Source: Clostridium sp. CAG:221
GTDB lineage: Bacteria > Bacillota > Clostridia > Clostridiales > Clostridiaceae
NCBI GenBank assembly: GCA_000435835.1
Contig: FR883384.1
Span: 1-30,856, forward strand
Direction: 5' to 3'
DNA length: 30,856 nt
Shown here: in pieces, positions 8,563 to 17,258 of the stretch
Position numbering within the stretch: position 1 is the stretch's first letter
How the letters are laid out: each line of letters begins with the position of its first letter
The notes under the pieces: generated by a model
What the model was told of the DNA's origin: nothing
Seen by the model: only the letters and a program-made list of their open reading frames with translations
Databases searched by the model: none
Program-made: the position numbers and the translations under genes

Positions 8563-8901
8563 ATGAATATACAGATATTTGGAACTAAGAAATGTAATGA
8601 TACAAAAAAGGCAGAAAGATTTTTTAAGGAAAGAAGAATTAAGTTTCAATTTATAGATTTAAAAGAAAAAGCTTTAAGTAAGGGAGAATTGCAAAGTGTA
8701 AAAAAGGCACTATCACTAGAAAGCTTAATAAATAAAAACTCTAAAGATTATAAGAAGCTAAACTTAGATAAAATAAGAGGCGCAGAAACAAGAGAGGAAA
8801 TTTTATTAAAGAATCCATCATTATACGTTACACCAATTGTAAGAAATGGTAAGGAAGCAACGGTAGGGTATGATATTGAAACATGGAAGAAATGGGAGTA
8901 G
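8563..8901 (+). CDS. ArsC/Spx-family thioredoxin-fold protein
   Basis: 112-residue protein with the ArsC/Spx/YffB family pattern: an N-terminal beta strand, FGTKKCNDTKKAE (6-18) and the cis-proline strand TPIVRNG near residue 92. C11 is the only cysteine, and the second position of a CxxC is Thr, so it is unlike redox-switch Spx and more like the single-cysteine YffB/ArsC-like group. A role in thiol chemistry is plausible, but arsenate reduction is not supported because no other ars gene is nearby. Start ATG follows GAGGTGAAG. A TATAAT at 8530-8535 is a possible -10, with no convincing -35 (that position falls in the upstream terminator). Monocistronic; the converging aspartate kinase lies downstream. 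Confidence 0.75.
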   Translation: MNIQIFGTKKCNDTKKAERFFKERRIKFQFIDLKEKALSKGELQSVKKALSLESLINKNSKDYKKLNLDKIRGAETREEILLKNPSLYVTPIVRNGKEATVGYDIETWKKWE

Positions 8902-8923
8902 TTAAAATTAAGAATTAAAAATG

Positions 8924-8970
8924 AAAAATTAAGGATGAAATCTCTTATTGGAGTTTCATCCTTAATTTTT
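8924..8970. terminator. Bidirectional terminator between convergent genes
   Basis: Perfect 17-bp inverted repeat, AAAAATTAAGGATGAAA (8924-8940) and its complement at 8954-8970, around a 13-base loop. The arms begin with A5 and end with T5, so transcripts from either strand end in a U-run. It lies between the stops of the ArsC-like gene (+) and aspartate kinase (-), as expected for a shared terminator. Confidence 0.85.
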
Positions 8971-8973
8971 AAA

Positions 8974-10329
8974 CTAATTTGCTGCTATTGATTTAATAGG
9001 TACATCATCTAAATATTCATCGCTAAATGAATTATAGATAGCATTAATACCTTTTTCAAAATCTTCATTTTCAATACCAATTAAAATATTGATTTCACTA
9101 GAACCTTGATCAATCATTCTCACATTTATATCTGCTTGTGATAAAGCATCAAATACTTTTGCAGCAACACCTTTTTTATTAGCCATTCCAGCACCAACAG
9201 TTGCAATAAGAGCCATATTAGGATGAACTACTACAGAATCAGGGTTACAAGAACGATTTATTTCATCTACAAGAATTTCAAGTTTATTCTTAAGTTCAGA
9301 ATCTGATATAACCACGCATACTGAATCTATACCTGAAGGCATATTTTCAAAAGAAACATTATTTTGCTCAAGTACAGAAAGCACTTTTCTACAAAAGCCA
9401 AGTTCCGTATTCATCATAGCTTTTTCTATAGATATCACAGTAAAGTTTTTTCTACCAGCTATACCAGTAAGTGTTCTATTAGAAGAATTTTCACGAGAAC
9501 TTACAATAAGTGTTCCACTATCTTCAGGATCATTGGTATTTTTTATATTTATAGGTATTCCTGCATTTCTTACAGGAAAAACAGCTTCTTCATGTAATAC
9601 AGAAGCACCCATATATGATAATTCTCTAAGCTCTCTATATGTTATTTCCTTAATTTGCATGGGATTCTCCACGATTCTAGGATCTGCCATAAGAAATCCT
9701 GATACATCTGTCCAATTTTCATATAAATCAGCATTGATGCTGGCAGCAACTAGGGCACCAGTGACATCAGATCCTCCTCTTGAAAAAGTAACAATATTCC
9801 CTTCAGGATCAGAACCGTAAAAACCAGGAATAACAGCTTTTTCACATTTAGCCAAAGCATTTTTAAGTTTAAGTTCAGTTGCTTCACTATCTAAAGTACC
9901 ATATCTATTAAATTGGATAACATCTTTAGCATCTATAAAGTCTATACCTAAATATTTGGCTAGTATTAAGCCATTTAAGTATTCCCCACGACTTGCCGCA
10001 TAATCTTTAGAAGCCCCATTTTCTAAATCTTCTTTTACGATATTTAAATAATCCTGGATATTTAAATCTATATTTAATTCTTCAACTATGCTCTTATATC
10101 TTTCGCTAATAAGCTTAAATACATCATCTAGAGGTATACCTGATTGTATGTGGCCATGACAAAGATATAACACATCTGTAATTTTAAAATCTTTTGAATG
10201 TCTTTTGCCAGGTGCAGATGGAATGATAAATTTTCTAGCTTCATCTGCAAAAAATATATTTTTTACTTTCTTAAATTGATTGGCATCAGCTAAAGAGCTT
10301 CCACCAAATTTTGTTACAATTGTTTTCAT
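8974..10329 (-). CDS. Aspartate kinase
   Basis: 451-residue aspartokinase that phosphorylates L-aspartate, the first step to lysine, threonine, methionine and diaminopimelate. N-terminal KFGGSS (7-12) is the amino-acid-kinase signature; FSRGGSDVTGALVA and the WTDVSGF-x-x-ADPRIV segment form the nucleotide and aspartate sites. The last roughly 160 residues hold two ACT domains (one starting near TGIAGRKNFTVISI, one around ALIATVGAGMANKKG), the regulatory part that binds pathway amino acids. An open frame runs five codons further upstream to a TTG at 10344. However, GGGGG (10338-10342) sits eight bases before the ATG at 10329, so I take that ATG. It is monocistronic and isolated from other lysine genes, and no lysine riboswitch is apparent upstream. 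Which amino acid controls it cannot be told. Confidence 0.93.
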   Translation of the reverse strand: MKTIVTKFGGSSLADANQFKKVKNIFFADEARKFIIPSAPGKRHSKDFKITDVLYLCHGHIQSGIPLDDVFKLISERYKSIVEELNIDLNIQDYLNIVKEDLENGASKDYAASRGEYLNGLILAKYLGIDFIDAKDVIQFNRYGTLDSEATELKLKNALAKCEKAVIPGFYGSDPEGNIVTFSRGGSDVTGALVAASINADLYENWTDVSGFLMADPRIVENPMQIKEITYRELRELSYMGASVLHEEAVFPVRNAGIPINIKNTNDPEDSGTLIVSSRENSSNRTLTGIAGRKNFTVISIEKAMMNTELGFCRKVLSVLEQNNVSFENMPSGIDSVCVVISDSELKNKLEILVDEINRSCNPDSVVVHPNMALIATVGAGMANKKGVAAKVFDALSQADINVRMIDQGSSEINILIGIENEDFEKGINAIYNSFSDEYLDDVPIKSIAAN

Positions 10330-10383
10330 ATAAACAGCCCCCAATAAAATGATTATTTGTAATAATAATATAATCTTAGAAAT

Positions 10384-10412
10384 ATTTTACATAAACATCT
10401 GTTATTTTGCAA
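10384..10412 (-). promoter_or_regulatory. Candidate sigma-A promoter for aspartate kinase
   Basis: On the minus strand, TTGCAA (10407-10412) and TAAAAT (10384-10389) are separated by exactly 17 bases. It lies about 55 bases upstream of the chosen ATG. The match is moderate (4/6 and 5/6) in AT-rich DNA, so it is a candidate only. Confidence 0.5.
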
Positions 10413-10576
10413 ATATTTTTATTTACTTTTTACCTTACATAAGAAAAAAGTATTATTCAAAAATAAAAAGTTTAATAAAAGTATAAAAAAAATAATATTA
10501 GTATAAAAATAGGCTCGATATATTAGAAATTATTTAAAAAAAGTAACTTATTAATGTTATAGTGATAATTAATAGA

Positions 10577-10605
10577 TTGTAATTTTTATAATAAATGTAT
10601 ATAAT
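10577..10605 (+). promoter_or_regulatory. Sigma-A promoter of the glnA cluster
   Basis: TTGTAA (10577-10582), a 17-base spacer and a perfect TATAAT (10600-10605). Transcription would start near 10612 and give a leader of about 83 bases before glnA. This is the best promoter match in the window. Confidence 0.7.
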
Positions 10606-10626
10606 AGTAATGAGAAATTAGACAAG

Positions 10627-10681
10627 ATTAACATTTTAGTTAATATAAAGGACATAACTTTATTGTTCTTTTAGAAAACAA
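10627..10681 (+). promoter_or_regulatory. Structured glnA 5' leader, three adjacent hairpins
   Basis: Hairpin 1 is ATTAAC/GTTAAT around the six-base loop ATTTTA (10627-10644). Hairpin 2 is ATAAAG/CTTTAT around a seven-base loop (10645-10663). A third, imperfect hairpin (10663-10681) ends directly against the Shine-Dalgarno sequence. All stems are A/T-rich and weak. ANTAR proteins bind paired hairpins with six-base loops, and an ANTAR gene lies downstream, so this is a possible NitR target. Loop 1 has the expected A at position 1 but no G at position 4, and no U-run terminator follows. Function is unproven. Confidence 0.35.
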
Positions 10682-10694
10682 AGGGGGGTATTAT

Positions 10695-12023
10695 ATGCAT
10701 TATTCAAAAGAAGATATTTTAGCAATGGTAGAAGAAAATGGTGTTAAGTTTATAAGACTTCAATTTACAGATATATTAGGAACTCTTAAAAATGTGGCTA
10801 TCACTGATAGACAACTTGAAAAAGCATTAAATAATCAATGTATGTTTGACGGATCATCAATTAATGGCTTTGTAAGGGTTGAAGAATCTGATATGTATTT
10901 AAGACCTGATTTAGATACATTTGTAATTTTTCCATGGAGACCACAGCAAGGAAAAGTTGCTAGACTTATTTGTGATGTATATATGCCAGATGGAACTCCA
11001 TTTGAAGGTGATCCAAGATATATACTTAAAAAAGCAATAAATAAAGCAGAAGCTATGGGATACACAATGAATGTAGGACCAGAGTGTGAATTCTTCTTAT
11101 TTGAAGTTGATAATGATGGAAATCCAACCTTAAAGACGAATGATAAAGGAAGTTATTTTGATTTAGGACCTATAGATTTAGGCGAAAATGCCAGAAGAGA
11201 TATGACTCTTGCATTAGAGGATATGGGCTTTGAAATTGAGACTTCACATCATGAAGTAGCTGCAGGGCAAAATGAAATAGACTTTAAATATGCTGATGCA
11301 TTAGTTACAGCAGATAATGTTACAACATTTAAATATGTAGTTAAATCCATTGCTCAAAGACATGGTTTATATGCAACTTTCATGCCAAAGCCATTACATG
11401 GAGTCAATGGATCAGGAATGCATGTAAATATCTCACTAATTAAAGATGGAAAGAATGCTTTTTATAATGAAGAGGATCAATTAGGTTTAAGTTCCGTGGC
11501 GTATAATTTCATAGCAGGTGTGCTTAAGCATATTAAAGAGATTTGTCCAATAACAAATCCTTTAGTAAATTCATATAAAAGATTGGTACCAGACTATGAA
11601 GCGCCAGTATACATTGCATGGTCAGCTAAAAACAGAAGTCCTCTTATAAGGGTTCCATCAGCCAGAGGAGAGGGCACTAGGATAGAATTTAGATCTCCAG
11701 ATCCTAGTTCAAATCCATATCTTGTCTTAGCATGCCTTTTATTAGCTGGATTAGAGGGCATTAAAGATAATTTAGAACCACCTAAATGCATTGATAGAAA
11801 TATTTTTAATCTAAGTAGAGAAGAAAGAAAGAGAGAAAATATAGAAAATCTACCTGAAAGCTTGCATGAAGCAATTGCATATATGCAAAAAAGTGATCTT
11901 GTAAAAGAAGCTTTAGGAAAGAACACCTTTGAATATTACATTAAGGCCAAGGAGGTTGAGTGGGATAATTATAGAACACAGGTACACCAATGGGAAATAA
12001 ATAGTTATCTTTCAAAATACTAG
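10695..12023 (+). CDS. glnA: Glutamine synthetase type I
   Basis: 442-residue GSI of the short alpha class, which makes glutamine from glutamate, ammonium and ATP. Visible: the beta-grasp N-terminus; MFDGSSINGF (50-59), followed by R61 in the position of the Bacillus arginine (R62) needed for glutamine feedback inhibition; the KPLHGVNGSGMHVN ATP/substrate motif; and the RSPDPSSNPY segment near the C-terminus. No adenylylation-type insertion is seen, consistent with direct feedback control. Start ATG follows AAGGGGGG (10681-10688). It is first of the cluster glnA-nitR-gltB-gltD, which together form the GS-GOGAT ammonium-assimilation cycle. Transcription is from the promoter at 10577-10605 through a structured leader. 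Confidence 0.97.
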   Translation: MHYSKEDILAMVEENGVKFIRLQFTDILGTLKNVAITDRQLEKALNNQCMFDGSSINGFVRVEESDMYLRPDLDTFVIFPWRPQQGKVARLICDVYMPDGTPFEGDPRYILKKAINKAEAMGYTMNVGPECEFFLFEVDNDGNPTLKTNDKGSYFDLGPIDLGENARRDMTLALEDMGFEIETSHHEVAAGQNEIDFKYADALVTADNVTTFKYVVKSIAQRHGLYATFMPKPLHGVNGSGMHVNISLIKDGKNAFYNEEDQLGLSSVAYNFIAGVLKHIKEICPITNPLVNSYKRLVPDYEAPVYIAWSAKNRSPLIRVPSARGEGTRIEFRSPDPSSNPYLVLACLLLAGLEGIKDNLEPPKCIDRNIFNLSREERKRENIENLPESLHEAIAYMQKSDLVKEALGKNTFEYYIKAKEVEWDNYRTQVHQWEINSYLSKY

Positions 12024-12044
12024 GTCATAAAGGTGGGGTATGAA

Positions 12045-12608
12045 ATGAATGATCAAAGGGGAGTAATTGTGGCACTTCAGAATTTAGATACAGCAGAAAA
12101 AATTGGCTCACTGATAGTTGAATCAGGATATAGAGTTTTAGCTACATGCAACTCAGGGCATGATCTCATCCGAAAATGTATGGCCATGGCCCCTGAAATT
12201 GTAATTATTAGCTATAAGCTAAATGATATGACAATTTTGGATGTATATAATACATTAGCTGATAATTGTAGTTTTTTAGCAATAGTAAATGAGACATATA
12301 GATCATTTGTACAAGAGCAAACAGATATATTTTGTATAACCAATCCTATTTCTAAGGGGATTTTAATAAGTTCTTTAGATTTAATATGCCAAAGTAATAA
12401 GAAAGTATCTAAATTGAAAGAAAAAGTAAATAAATTAGAAACTACCATGGAAGAACGAAAGATAATTGAAAGAGCTAAGGGAATTTTAATGGAGCGTGAA
12501 AACTTAACGGAAAGGGAAGCTTTTAGGATTATCCAAAAAAATAGTATGGATACAGGTAGTAAGATGATTGATGTTGCAGGCAATATTATCATTCAGTACT
12601 CTTTATAA
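12045..12608 (+). CDS. nitR: ANTAR-domain antiterminator with degenerate receiver domain
   Basis: 187-residue regulator. Residues 1-115 have a response-regulator receiver fold, but the phosphoacceptor position is Ser (EIVIIS, S56), the conserved Lys-Pro is N100-P101, and the N-terminal acidic pair is absent. It cannot be a classical phospho-switch. A coiled segment (about 118-137) leads to an ANTAR domain (about 138-187, containing IIERAKGILME and REAFRII), which binds RNA hairpins to prevent termination. NitR-type genes beside glnA are known in solventogenic clostridia as nitrogen regulators. The frame extends to a GTG at 12033, but AGGTGGGG (12031-12038) is the Shine-Dalgarno of the ATG at 12045, so I take that start. 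It lies 21 bases after glnA and is almost certainly cotranscribed. The signal it senses is unknown. Confidence 0.88.
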   Translation: MNDQRGVIVALQNLDTAEKIGSLIVESGYRVLATCNSGHDLIRKCMAMAPEIVIISYKLNDMTILDVYNTLADNCSFLAIVNETYRSFVQEQTDIFCITNPISKGILISSLDLICQSNKKVSKLKEKVNKLETTMEERKIIERAKGILMERENLTEREAFRIIQKNSMDTGSKMIDVAGNIIIQYSL

Positions 12609-12624
12609 ATAAACTCAAATATTT

Positions 12625-12681
12625 GCGAGTAAAAGATATTACTCGCTATATTTACATATTTATTTTCAAAATAGTTGAAAA
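12625..12681 (+). promoter_or_regulatory. Two hairpins in the nitR-gltB gap
   Basis: The first is a perfect eight-pair stem GCGAGTAA/TTACTCGC with the six-base loop AAGATA (12625-12646). The second is TTTTCAA/TTGAAAA with loop AATAG (12663-12681). They are 16 bases apart. Two successive hairpins, one with a six-base loop starting with A, downstream of an ANTAR gene suggest an RNA control element. Loop position 4 is A instead of the usual G. The first could instead be a weak terminator, since it is followed by TATATTT and not a clean T-run. Confidence 0.4.
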
Positions 12682-12710
12682 AAAGAAATTAAAAGTAAAA
12701 GGAGAGCAAT

Positions 12711-15700
12711 ATGAAGAAATTGGGGCTATATAATTCAAGTTTTGAACACGATGCTTGTGGAATAGGAGCAGTAGTAAATATAAAGGGTAAAAAATCCCAT
12801 GACGTAATAGATAATTGTTTGGAGATATTAGAAAACTTGAAACATAGAGGCGGAATTGGTGTGGAAGAAAATACTGGGGATGGAGCCGGCATATTAATGC
12901 AGATTCCTCATGAATTTTTCCAAAAGAAGGCCTTAGATAATGGATTAGAATTACCTAAAAGCGGAGACTATGCAGTTGGAACTGTATTTTTACCAATGGA
13001 GAAGCAAAGAATGCTGGAAGCTAAACACTTCATTGAAGAAATGATGAAAGAAAATAGCTTTAATATTTTATTTTGGAGGGAAGTACCAGTATCAATTAAT
13101 GGTATAGGTGAAACAGCATTAAAGGCTATGCCTAAAATTATGCAAGTATTTTTAAGAAAGCCTGAAGAGGTTTCGGCGGGAATGGACTTTGAAAGAAGCC
13201 TTTATATGCTTAGAAGAAAAATTGAAAAGAAATTAAATCATTTGGAAGGATTTTATATAGCATCATTATCATCAAGAACCATTGTATATAAAGGAATGCT
13301 TGTTTCTACACAAGTAAGGACATTCTTTGAAGATTTAAATGATGAAGATATGAAATCAGCAATAGCAATGGTTCATCCAAGATATTCTACTAATACTTTT
13401 CCAAGTTGGGAAAAGGCACATCCTAATAGAATGATTATTCATAATGGTGAAATTAATACTCTTAGAGGAAATGTTAATAAGATTTATGCTAGAGAGGGTT
13501 CTTTAACATCTGAAGTCTTTGGTGAAGAATTGAAGGAAGTTTTACCAATAATAAATAAAGAAGGCTCTGATTCAGCCACTTTAGATAATGTTCTTGAATT
13601 TATTTATATGGGTGGAAAAGATATAGTTAGGTCAATGTTAATGCTAGTACCAGAAGCTTGGGAAAGAGCAAAAAGAATAGATAAAGAAAAGAAAGCATTT
13701 TATAAGTATAACTCTACTATTATGGAACCTTGGGATGGGCCTGCATCAATTGTTTTTACAGATGGTGAAAAGGTAGGAGCAATTTTAGATAGAAATGGAC
13801 TAAGACCTTCAAGATATTGTATAACAGATGATGGATTTTTCATATTATCATCAGAAACAGGTGCTTTAAATATTCCTGAGGAAAAAATAATCAAGAAAGA
13901 TAGATTATCTCCAGGAAAGATATTACTAGTAGATACTGTTCAAGGTAAATTGATGGAAGATGATGAAGTAAAAAAATCTTATATAAAATCACAACCATAT
14001 GAGAGATGGATAGATGAAAATTTAATAACTTTGAAATCTATAGAAGTGGACGAAAATATTTCTTTTATGGATGAAGAAGAAAGATTAAAATATCAAAAGA
14101 TTTTTGGTTATGGATATGAGGATTTAAAAAGTAATATTTATGAAATGGCTCAAAATCAGCATGAAGCAATAGCTGCCATGGGAATTGATACACCTCTTGC
14201 AGTGTTATCATCACAAAGTCAGCCATTATTTAATTATTTCAAGCAGCTTTTTGCCCAAGTAACTAATCCTCCAATTGATGCCATAAGAGAAGAACTTATG
14301 ACTTCTACTAATGTTTATTTAGGTAGTAAGGGAAGCATACTGGAAGATAAGCCAGAAAATTGCCATCAGATAGAAATAATGAATCCAATAATCAGTAATA
14401 AAGATCTATTAAAGATTAAATCTTTAGATAATAAAGGGTATAGGATTGAAACTATAGATATTGTCTTTAATAAGACAAAAGGTGAAAAGGCAATGGAAGA
14501 GGCATTAGATAATGTATGCCGTAAAGTGTATAACTTAGTAACTAACGGTGTAAATATAATTATCATCTCAGACAGGGCTGTTAATGAAGAAAGTGCACCA
14601 ATACCTGCACTTTTAGCAGTATCAGCAGTAAATAGCTATTTGGTGAAAAAAGGTGTAAGAAGTTTAGCAGATATAATAGTAGAATCAGCAGAGCCAAGGG
14701 AAGTACATCATTTTGCTACTCTTTTAGGCTTTGGTGCAACAGCTGTAAATCCATATTTAGCATATGAAACTATCAAGGAGCTTGTTGATGAAAAAATTAT
14801 AACTACTTCTTATGAAGAAGCTATTAATAATTATGATAAAGCAATTATAAAGGGTATAACTAAAATATTATCTAAGATGGGAATATCAACAATTAGGTCT
14901 TATCAAGGGGCACAGATATTTGAAGCAGTAGGAATAAATAATGATGTAGTAAATAAATATTTTCCTAATACCATAAGCCGTATTGGAGGTTTATCTATAT
15001 ATGATATAGAGAAAGAAGTTTTACTTAGACATGATAATGCTTTTGATATAAGGAAATCTTTATTAAATAGCAGTCTTGATAACTTTGGAAGAGATAAGCT
15101 ACGAATGGAAGGAGAAAAGCATTTATATAATCCTGAAACAATCCACAAATTACAGGTGGCAGTGAGAAGTGGTGACTATAAATTATATAAGGAATATTCT
15201 AAAGCTATAGTTAAAGCACAAGAAGAAATAAATTTAAGGGGCTTATTGGATTTTAATTATTCTGAAACGCCAATTCCTCTTGCAGAGGTTGAAAGTGTTG
15301 ATTCCATTTTTAAAAGATTTAAAAGTGGAGCAATGTCATATGGATCAATATCAAAAGAAGCTCATGAAACTTTAGCAATAGCTATGAATAGGCTAGGAGG
15401 AAGATCTAATACTGGAGAAGGTGGCGAAGATAAAGAAAGATGGATACGCCTTCAAAATGGGGACTCAAAAAGATCAGCTATAAAGCAAATTGCTTCAGGA
15501 AGATTTGGTGTAACATCTGAATATTTAGTAAATGCAGATGAAATTCAAATAAAAGTAGCTCAAGGAGCTAAACCAGGAGAAGGTGGACAGCTTCCATCTA
15601 AAAAGGTATATCCGTGGATTGCTAAAACTAGAAATTCTACTACAGGAGTGGGGCTTATATCACCACCACCACATCATGATATATATTCTATAGAAGATTT

Positions 15701-17249
15701 AGCACAGCTTATTTATGATTTAAAGAATGCTAATATTTATGCAGATGTATCAGTAAAGCTAGTTGCTGAAGGTGGAGTAGGTACTGTTGCTGCAGGAGTA
15801 GCAAAAGGAGGTGCTGATATTATATTAATTTCTGGTTATGATGGAGGTACTGGTGCAGCGCCTAAAACATCTATCCAAAATGCAGGAGTACCTTGGGAGT
15901 TAGGTTTGGCAGAAGCTCAGCAGACATTAGTTGCTAATAATTTAAGAAGTAGAGTAATGCTTGAAGCAGATGGAAAGCTTATGTCTGGAAGAGATGTAGC
16001 AATAGCAGCGTTACTTGGAGCAGAAGGCTTTGGATTTGCCACAGCTCCATTGGTAGCTTTAGGATGTGTCATGATGCGTGTATGTAATCAAGATACTTGT
16101 CCTGTAGGAATAGCCACTCAAAATGAGAAATTAAGAAAGAATTTCACTGGAAAACCAGAATATGTGGTTAATTTTATGAGATTTATTGCAGAAGAATTAA
16201 GAGAGTATATGGCAGCATTAGGTTTTAAAACTGTGGATGAAATGGTTGGTAGAGTAGATAAGCTAAAAGTTAAAGAACATATTTCAGGTTGGAAGGCTAG
16301 TAAGGTAGATTTATCTCTAATCTTGGAAAAATCACAGCTTGCTTTAGGTAATGGTATAAGATTTGAAAAAGATAAAAGCTATGACCACAAGCTAGATGAA
16401 GTAAAAGATAATGAAATATTAAAAGTGGTTAAACCATCCCTTGACTTAGGTGAAGATATAAGATTAGAAGTGAATGTAAAGAATACTGATAGAGCTTTTG
16501 GTACTATTTTAGGATCTGAAATTACCAGAAGTTACTCAAAAATTAAAGAAGATAGTGTATGGTTAAAATGTATAGGAACTGCTGGTCAAAGTTTTGGAGC
16601 ATTTATACCTAAAGGACTTACCTTAGAAATTGAAGGTGACGTAAATGATTATTTAGGAAAAGGGCTTTCAGGAGGAAAGATAATTGCTTATCCAGCAAGG
16701 GATAGCAGATTTAAAGCAGAAGAAAATATTCTGGTAGGAAACGTAAGTCTTTATGGGGCTACTTCTGGTGAGGCGTATTTAAATGGTATTGCAGGAGAAA
16801 GATTTGCAGTAAGAAATTCAGGAGCTGAATCTGTAGTTGAAGGATGTGGAGCACATGGATGCGAATATATGACTGGAGGAAGAGTTATTATTCTAGGTGC
16901 TGTTGGTGAAAATTTTGCAGCTGGTATGAGTGGAGGAATAGCTTATGTATTTGATGAAGATGATTCATTAAATTCTAAGATCAATAGGGAAATGGTACTG
17001 GTAGAAGGTTTAGATGAAGAAGATAAAAAATTCGTTAAGGAAAAGGTAGGTAACCATTACAGATTAACAAAATCAGCTAGAGGCAAGATGATTAATGATG
17101 ATTTTAATAATAATGTAGCTAAATTTAAGAAAGTAATACCTAAAGACTATAAAGAAGTAATGGAATTCGTCAGAGAAAAAGAAGTTGAAGGTTTAAATAG
17201 AGAAGAGGCACTTGCTTTTGCATTCAATGCTAAAGTAGGCATAAATTAG
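12711..17249 (+). CDS. gltB: Glutamate synthase (NADPH) large subunit
   Basis: 1512-residue large (alpha) subunit of GOGAT, which converts glutamine plus 2-oxoglutarate to two glutamates. The N-terminus FEHDACGIG shows the class II glutamine amidotransferase; C16 becomes the N-terminal nucleophile after removal of a 15-residue propeptide. The central and FMN-binding synthase domains follow, with the 3Fe-4S cluster cysteines C1119, C1125 and C1130 (C-x5-C-x4-C) and GEGGQLPSKK substrate-site sequence. The C-terminal beta-helix with GXXGXXXG repeats covers about 1250-1480. Length is normal. Start ATG follows AAAGGAGAG (12698-12705). The small-subunit gene starts nine bases after it. In Bacillus and some clostridial literature this gene is called gltA. 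Confidence 0.97.
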   Translation: MKKLGLYNSSFEHDACGIGAVVNIKGKKSHDVIDNCLEILENLKHRGGIGVEENTGDGAGILMQIPHEFFQKKALDNGLELPKSGDYAVGTVFLPMEKQRMLEAKHFIEEMMKENSFNILFWREVPVSINGIGETALKAMPKIMQVFLRKPEEVSAGMDFERSLYMLRRKIEKKLNHLEGFYIASLSSRTIVYKGMLVSTQVRTFFEDLNDEDMKSAIAMVHPRYSTNTFPSWEKAHPNRMIIHNGEINTLRGNVNKIYAREGSLTSEVFGEELKEVLPIINKEGSDSATLDNVLEFIYMGGKDIVRSMLMLVPEAWERAKRIDKEKKAFYKYNSTIMEPWDGPASIVFTDGEKVGAILDRNGLRPSRYCITDDGFFILSSETGALNIPEEKIIKKDRLSPGKILLVDTVQGKLMEDDEVKKSYIKSQPYERWIDENLITLKSIEVDENISFMDEEERLKYQKIFGYGYEDLKSNIYEMAQNQHEAIAAMGIDTPLAVLSSQSQPLFNYFKQLFAQVTNPPIDAIREELMTSTNVYLGSKGSILEDKPENCHQIEIMNPIISNKDLLKIKSLDNKGYRIETIDIVFNKTKGEKAMEEALDNVCRKVYNLVTNGVNIIIISDRAVNEESAPIPALLAVSAVNSYLVKKGVRSLADIIVESAEPREVHHFATLLGFGATAVNPYLAYETIKELVDEKIITTSYEEAINNYDKAIIKGITKILSKMGISTIRSYQGAQIFEAVGINNDVVNKYFPNTISRIGGLSIYDIEKEVLLRHDNAFDIRKSLLNSSLDNFGRDKLRMEGEKHLYNPETIHKLQVAVRSGDYKLYKEYSKAIVKAQEEINLRGLLDFNYSETPIPLAEVESVDSIFKRFKSGAMSYGSISKEAHETLAIAMNRLGGRSNTGEGGEDKERWIRLQNGDSKRSAIKQIASGRFGVTSEYLVNADEIQIKVAQGAKPGEGGQLPSKKVYPWIAKTRNSTTGVGLISPPPHHDIYSIEDLAQLIYDLKNANIYADVSVKLVAEGGVGTVAAGVAKGGADIILISGYDGGTGAAPKTSIQNAGVPWELGLAEAQQTLVANNLRSRVMLEADGKLMSGRDVAIAALLGAEGFGFATAPLVALGCVMMRVCNQDTCPVGIATQNEKLRKNFTGKPEYVVNFMRFIAEELREYMAALGFKTVDEMVGRVDKLKVKEHISGWKASKVDLSLILEKSQLALGNGIRFEKDKSYDHKLDEVKDNEILKVVKPSLDLGEDIRLEVNVKNTDRAFGTILGSEITRSYSKIKEDSVWLKCIGTAGQSFGAFIPKGLTLEIEGDVNDYLGKGLSGGKIIAYPARDSRFKAEENILVGNVSLYGATSGEAYLNGIAGERFAVRNSGAESVVEGCGAHGCEYMTGGRVIILGAVGENFAAGMSGGIAYVFDEDDSLNSKINREMVLVEGLDEEDKKFVKEKVGNHYRLTKSARGKMINDDFNNNVAKFKKVIPKDYKEVMEFVREKEVEGLNREEALAFAFNAKVGIN

Positions 17250-17258
17250 GGGGCTATC

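Larger units (their letters stand above)
10330..10694. other. Divergent intergenic region, aspartate kinase / glnA
   Basis: 365 bases with no gene. It holds the candidate aspartate-kinase promoter on the minus strand, a good glnA promoter and an approximately 80-base structured glnA leader on the plus strand. The middle (about 10420-10570) is A/T-rich, with two copies of AGTATAAAAA and no recognisable operator, riboswitch or small gene. Confidence 0.7.

Noticed and set aside
10345..10440. Possible lysine riboswitch before aspartate kinase
   Set aside because: The upstream segment is short, very A/T-rich and lacks the conserved G-rich helices of the L box; only an ordinary promoter-like pair was seen.
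10627..10663. Canonical ANTAR dual six-base-loop motif at glnA
   Set aside because: The first loop is ATTTTA without G at position 4 and the second loop has seven bases, so it does not meet the known motif; kept only as a weak candidate.
12212..12592. 126-codon open frame antisense to nitR
   Set aside because: Fully covered by nitR, which has clear receiver and ANTAR sequence; hydrophobic low-complexity translation is a shadow effect.
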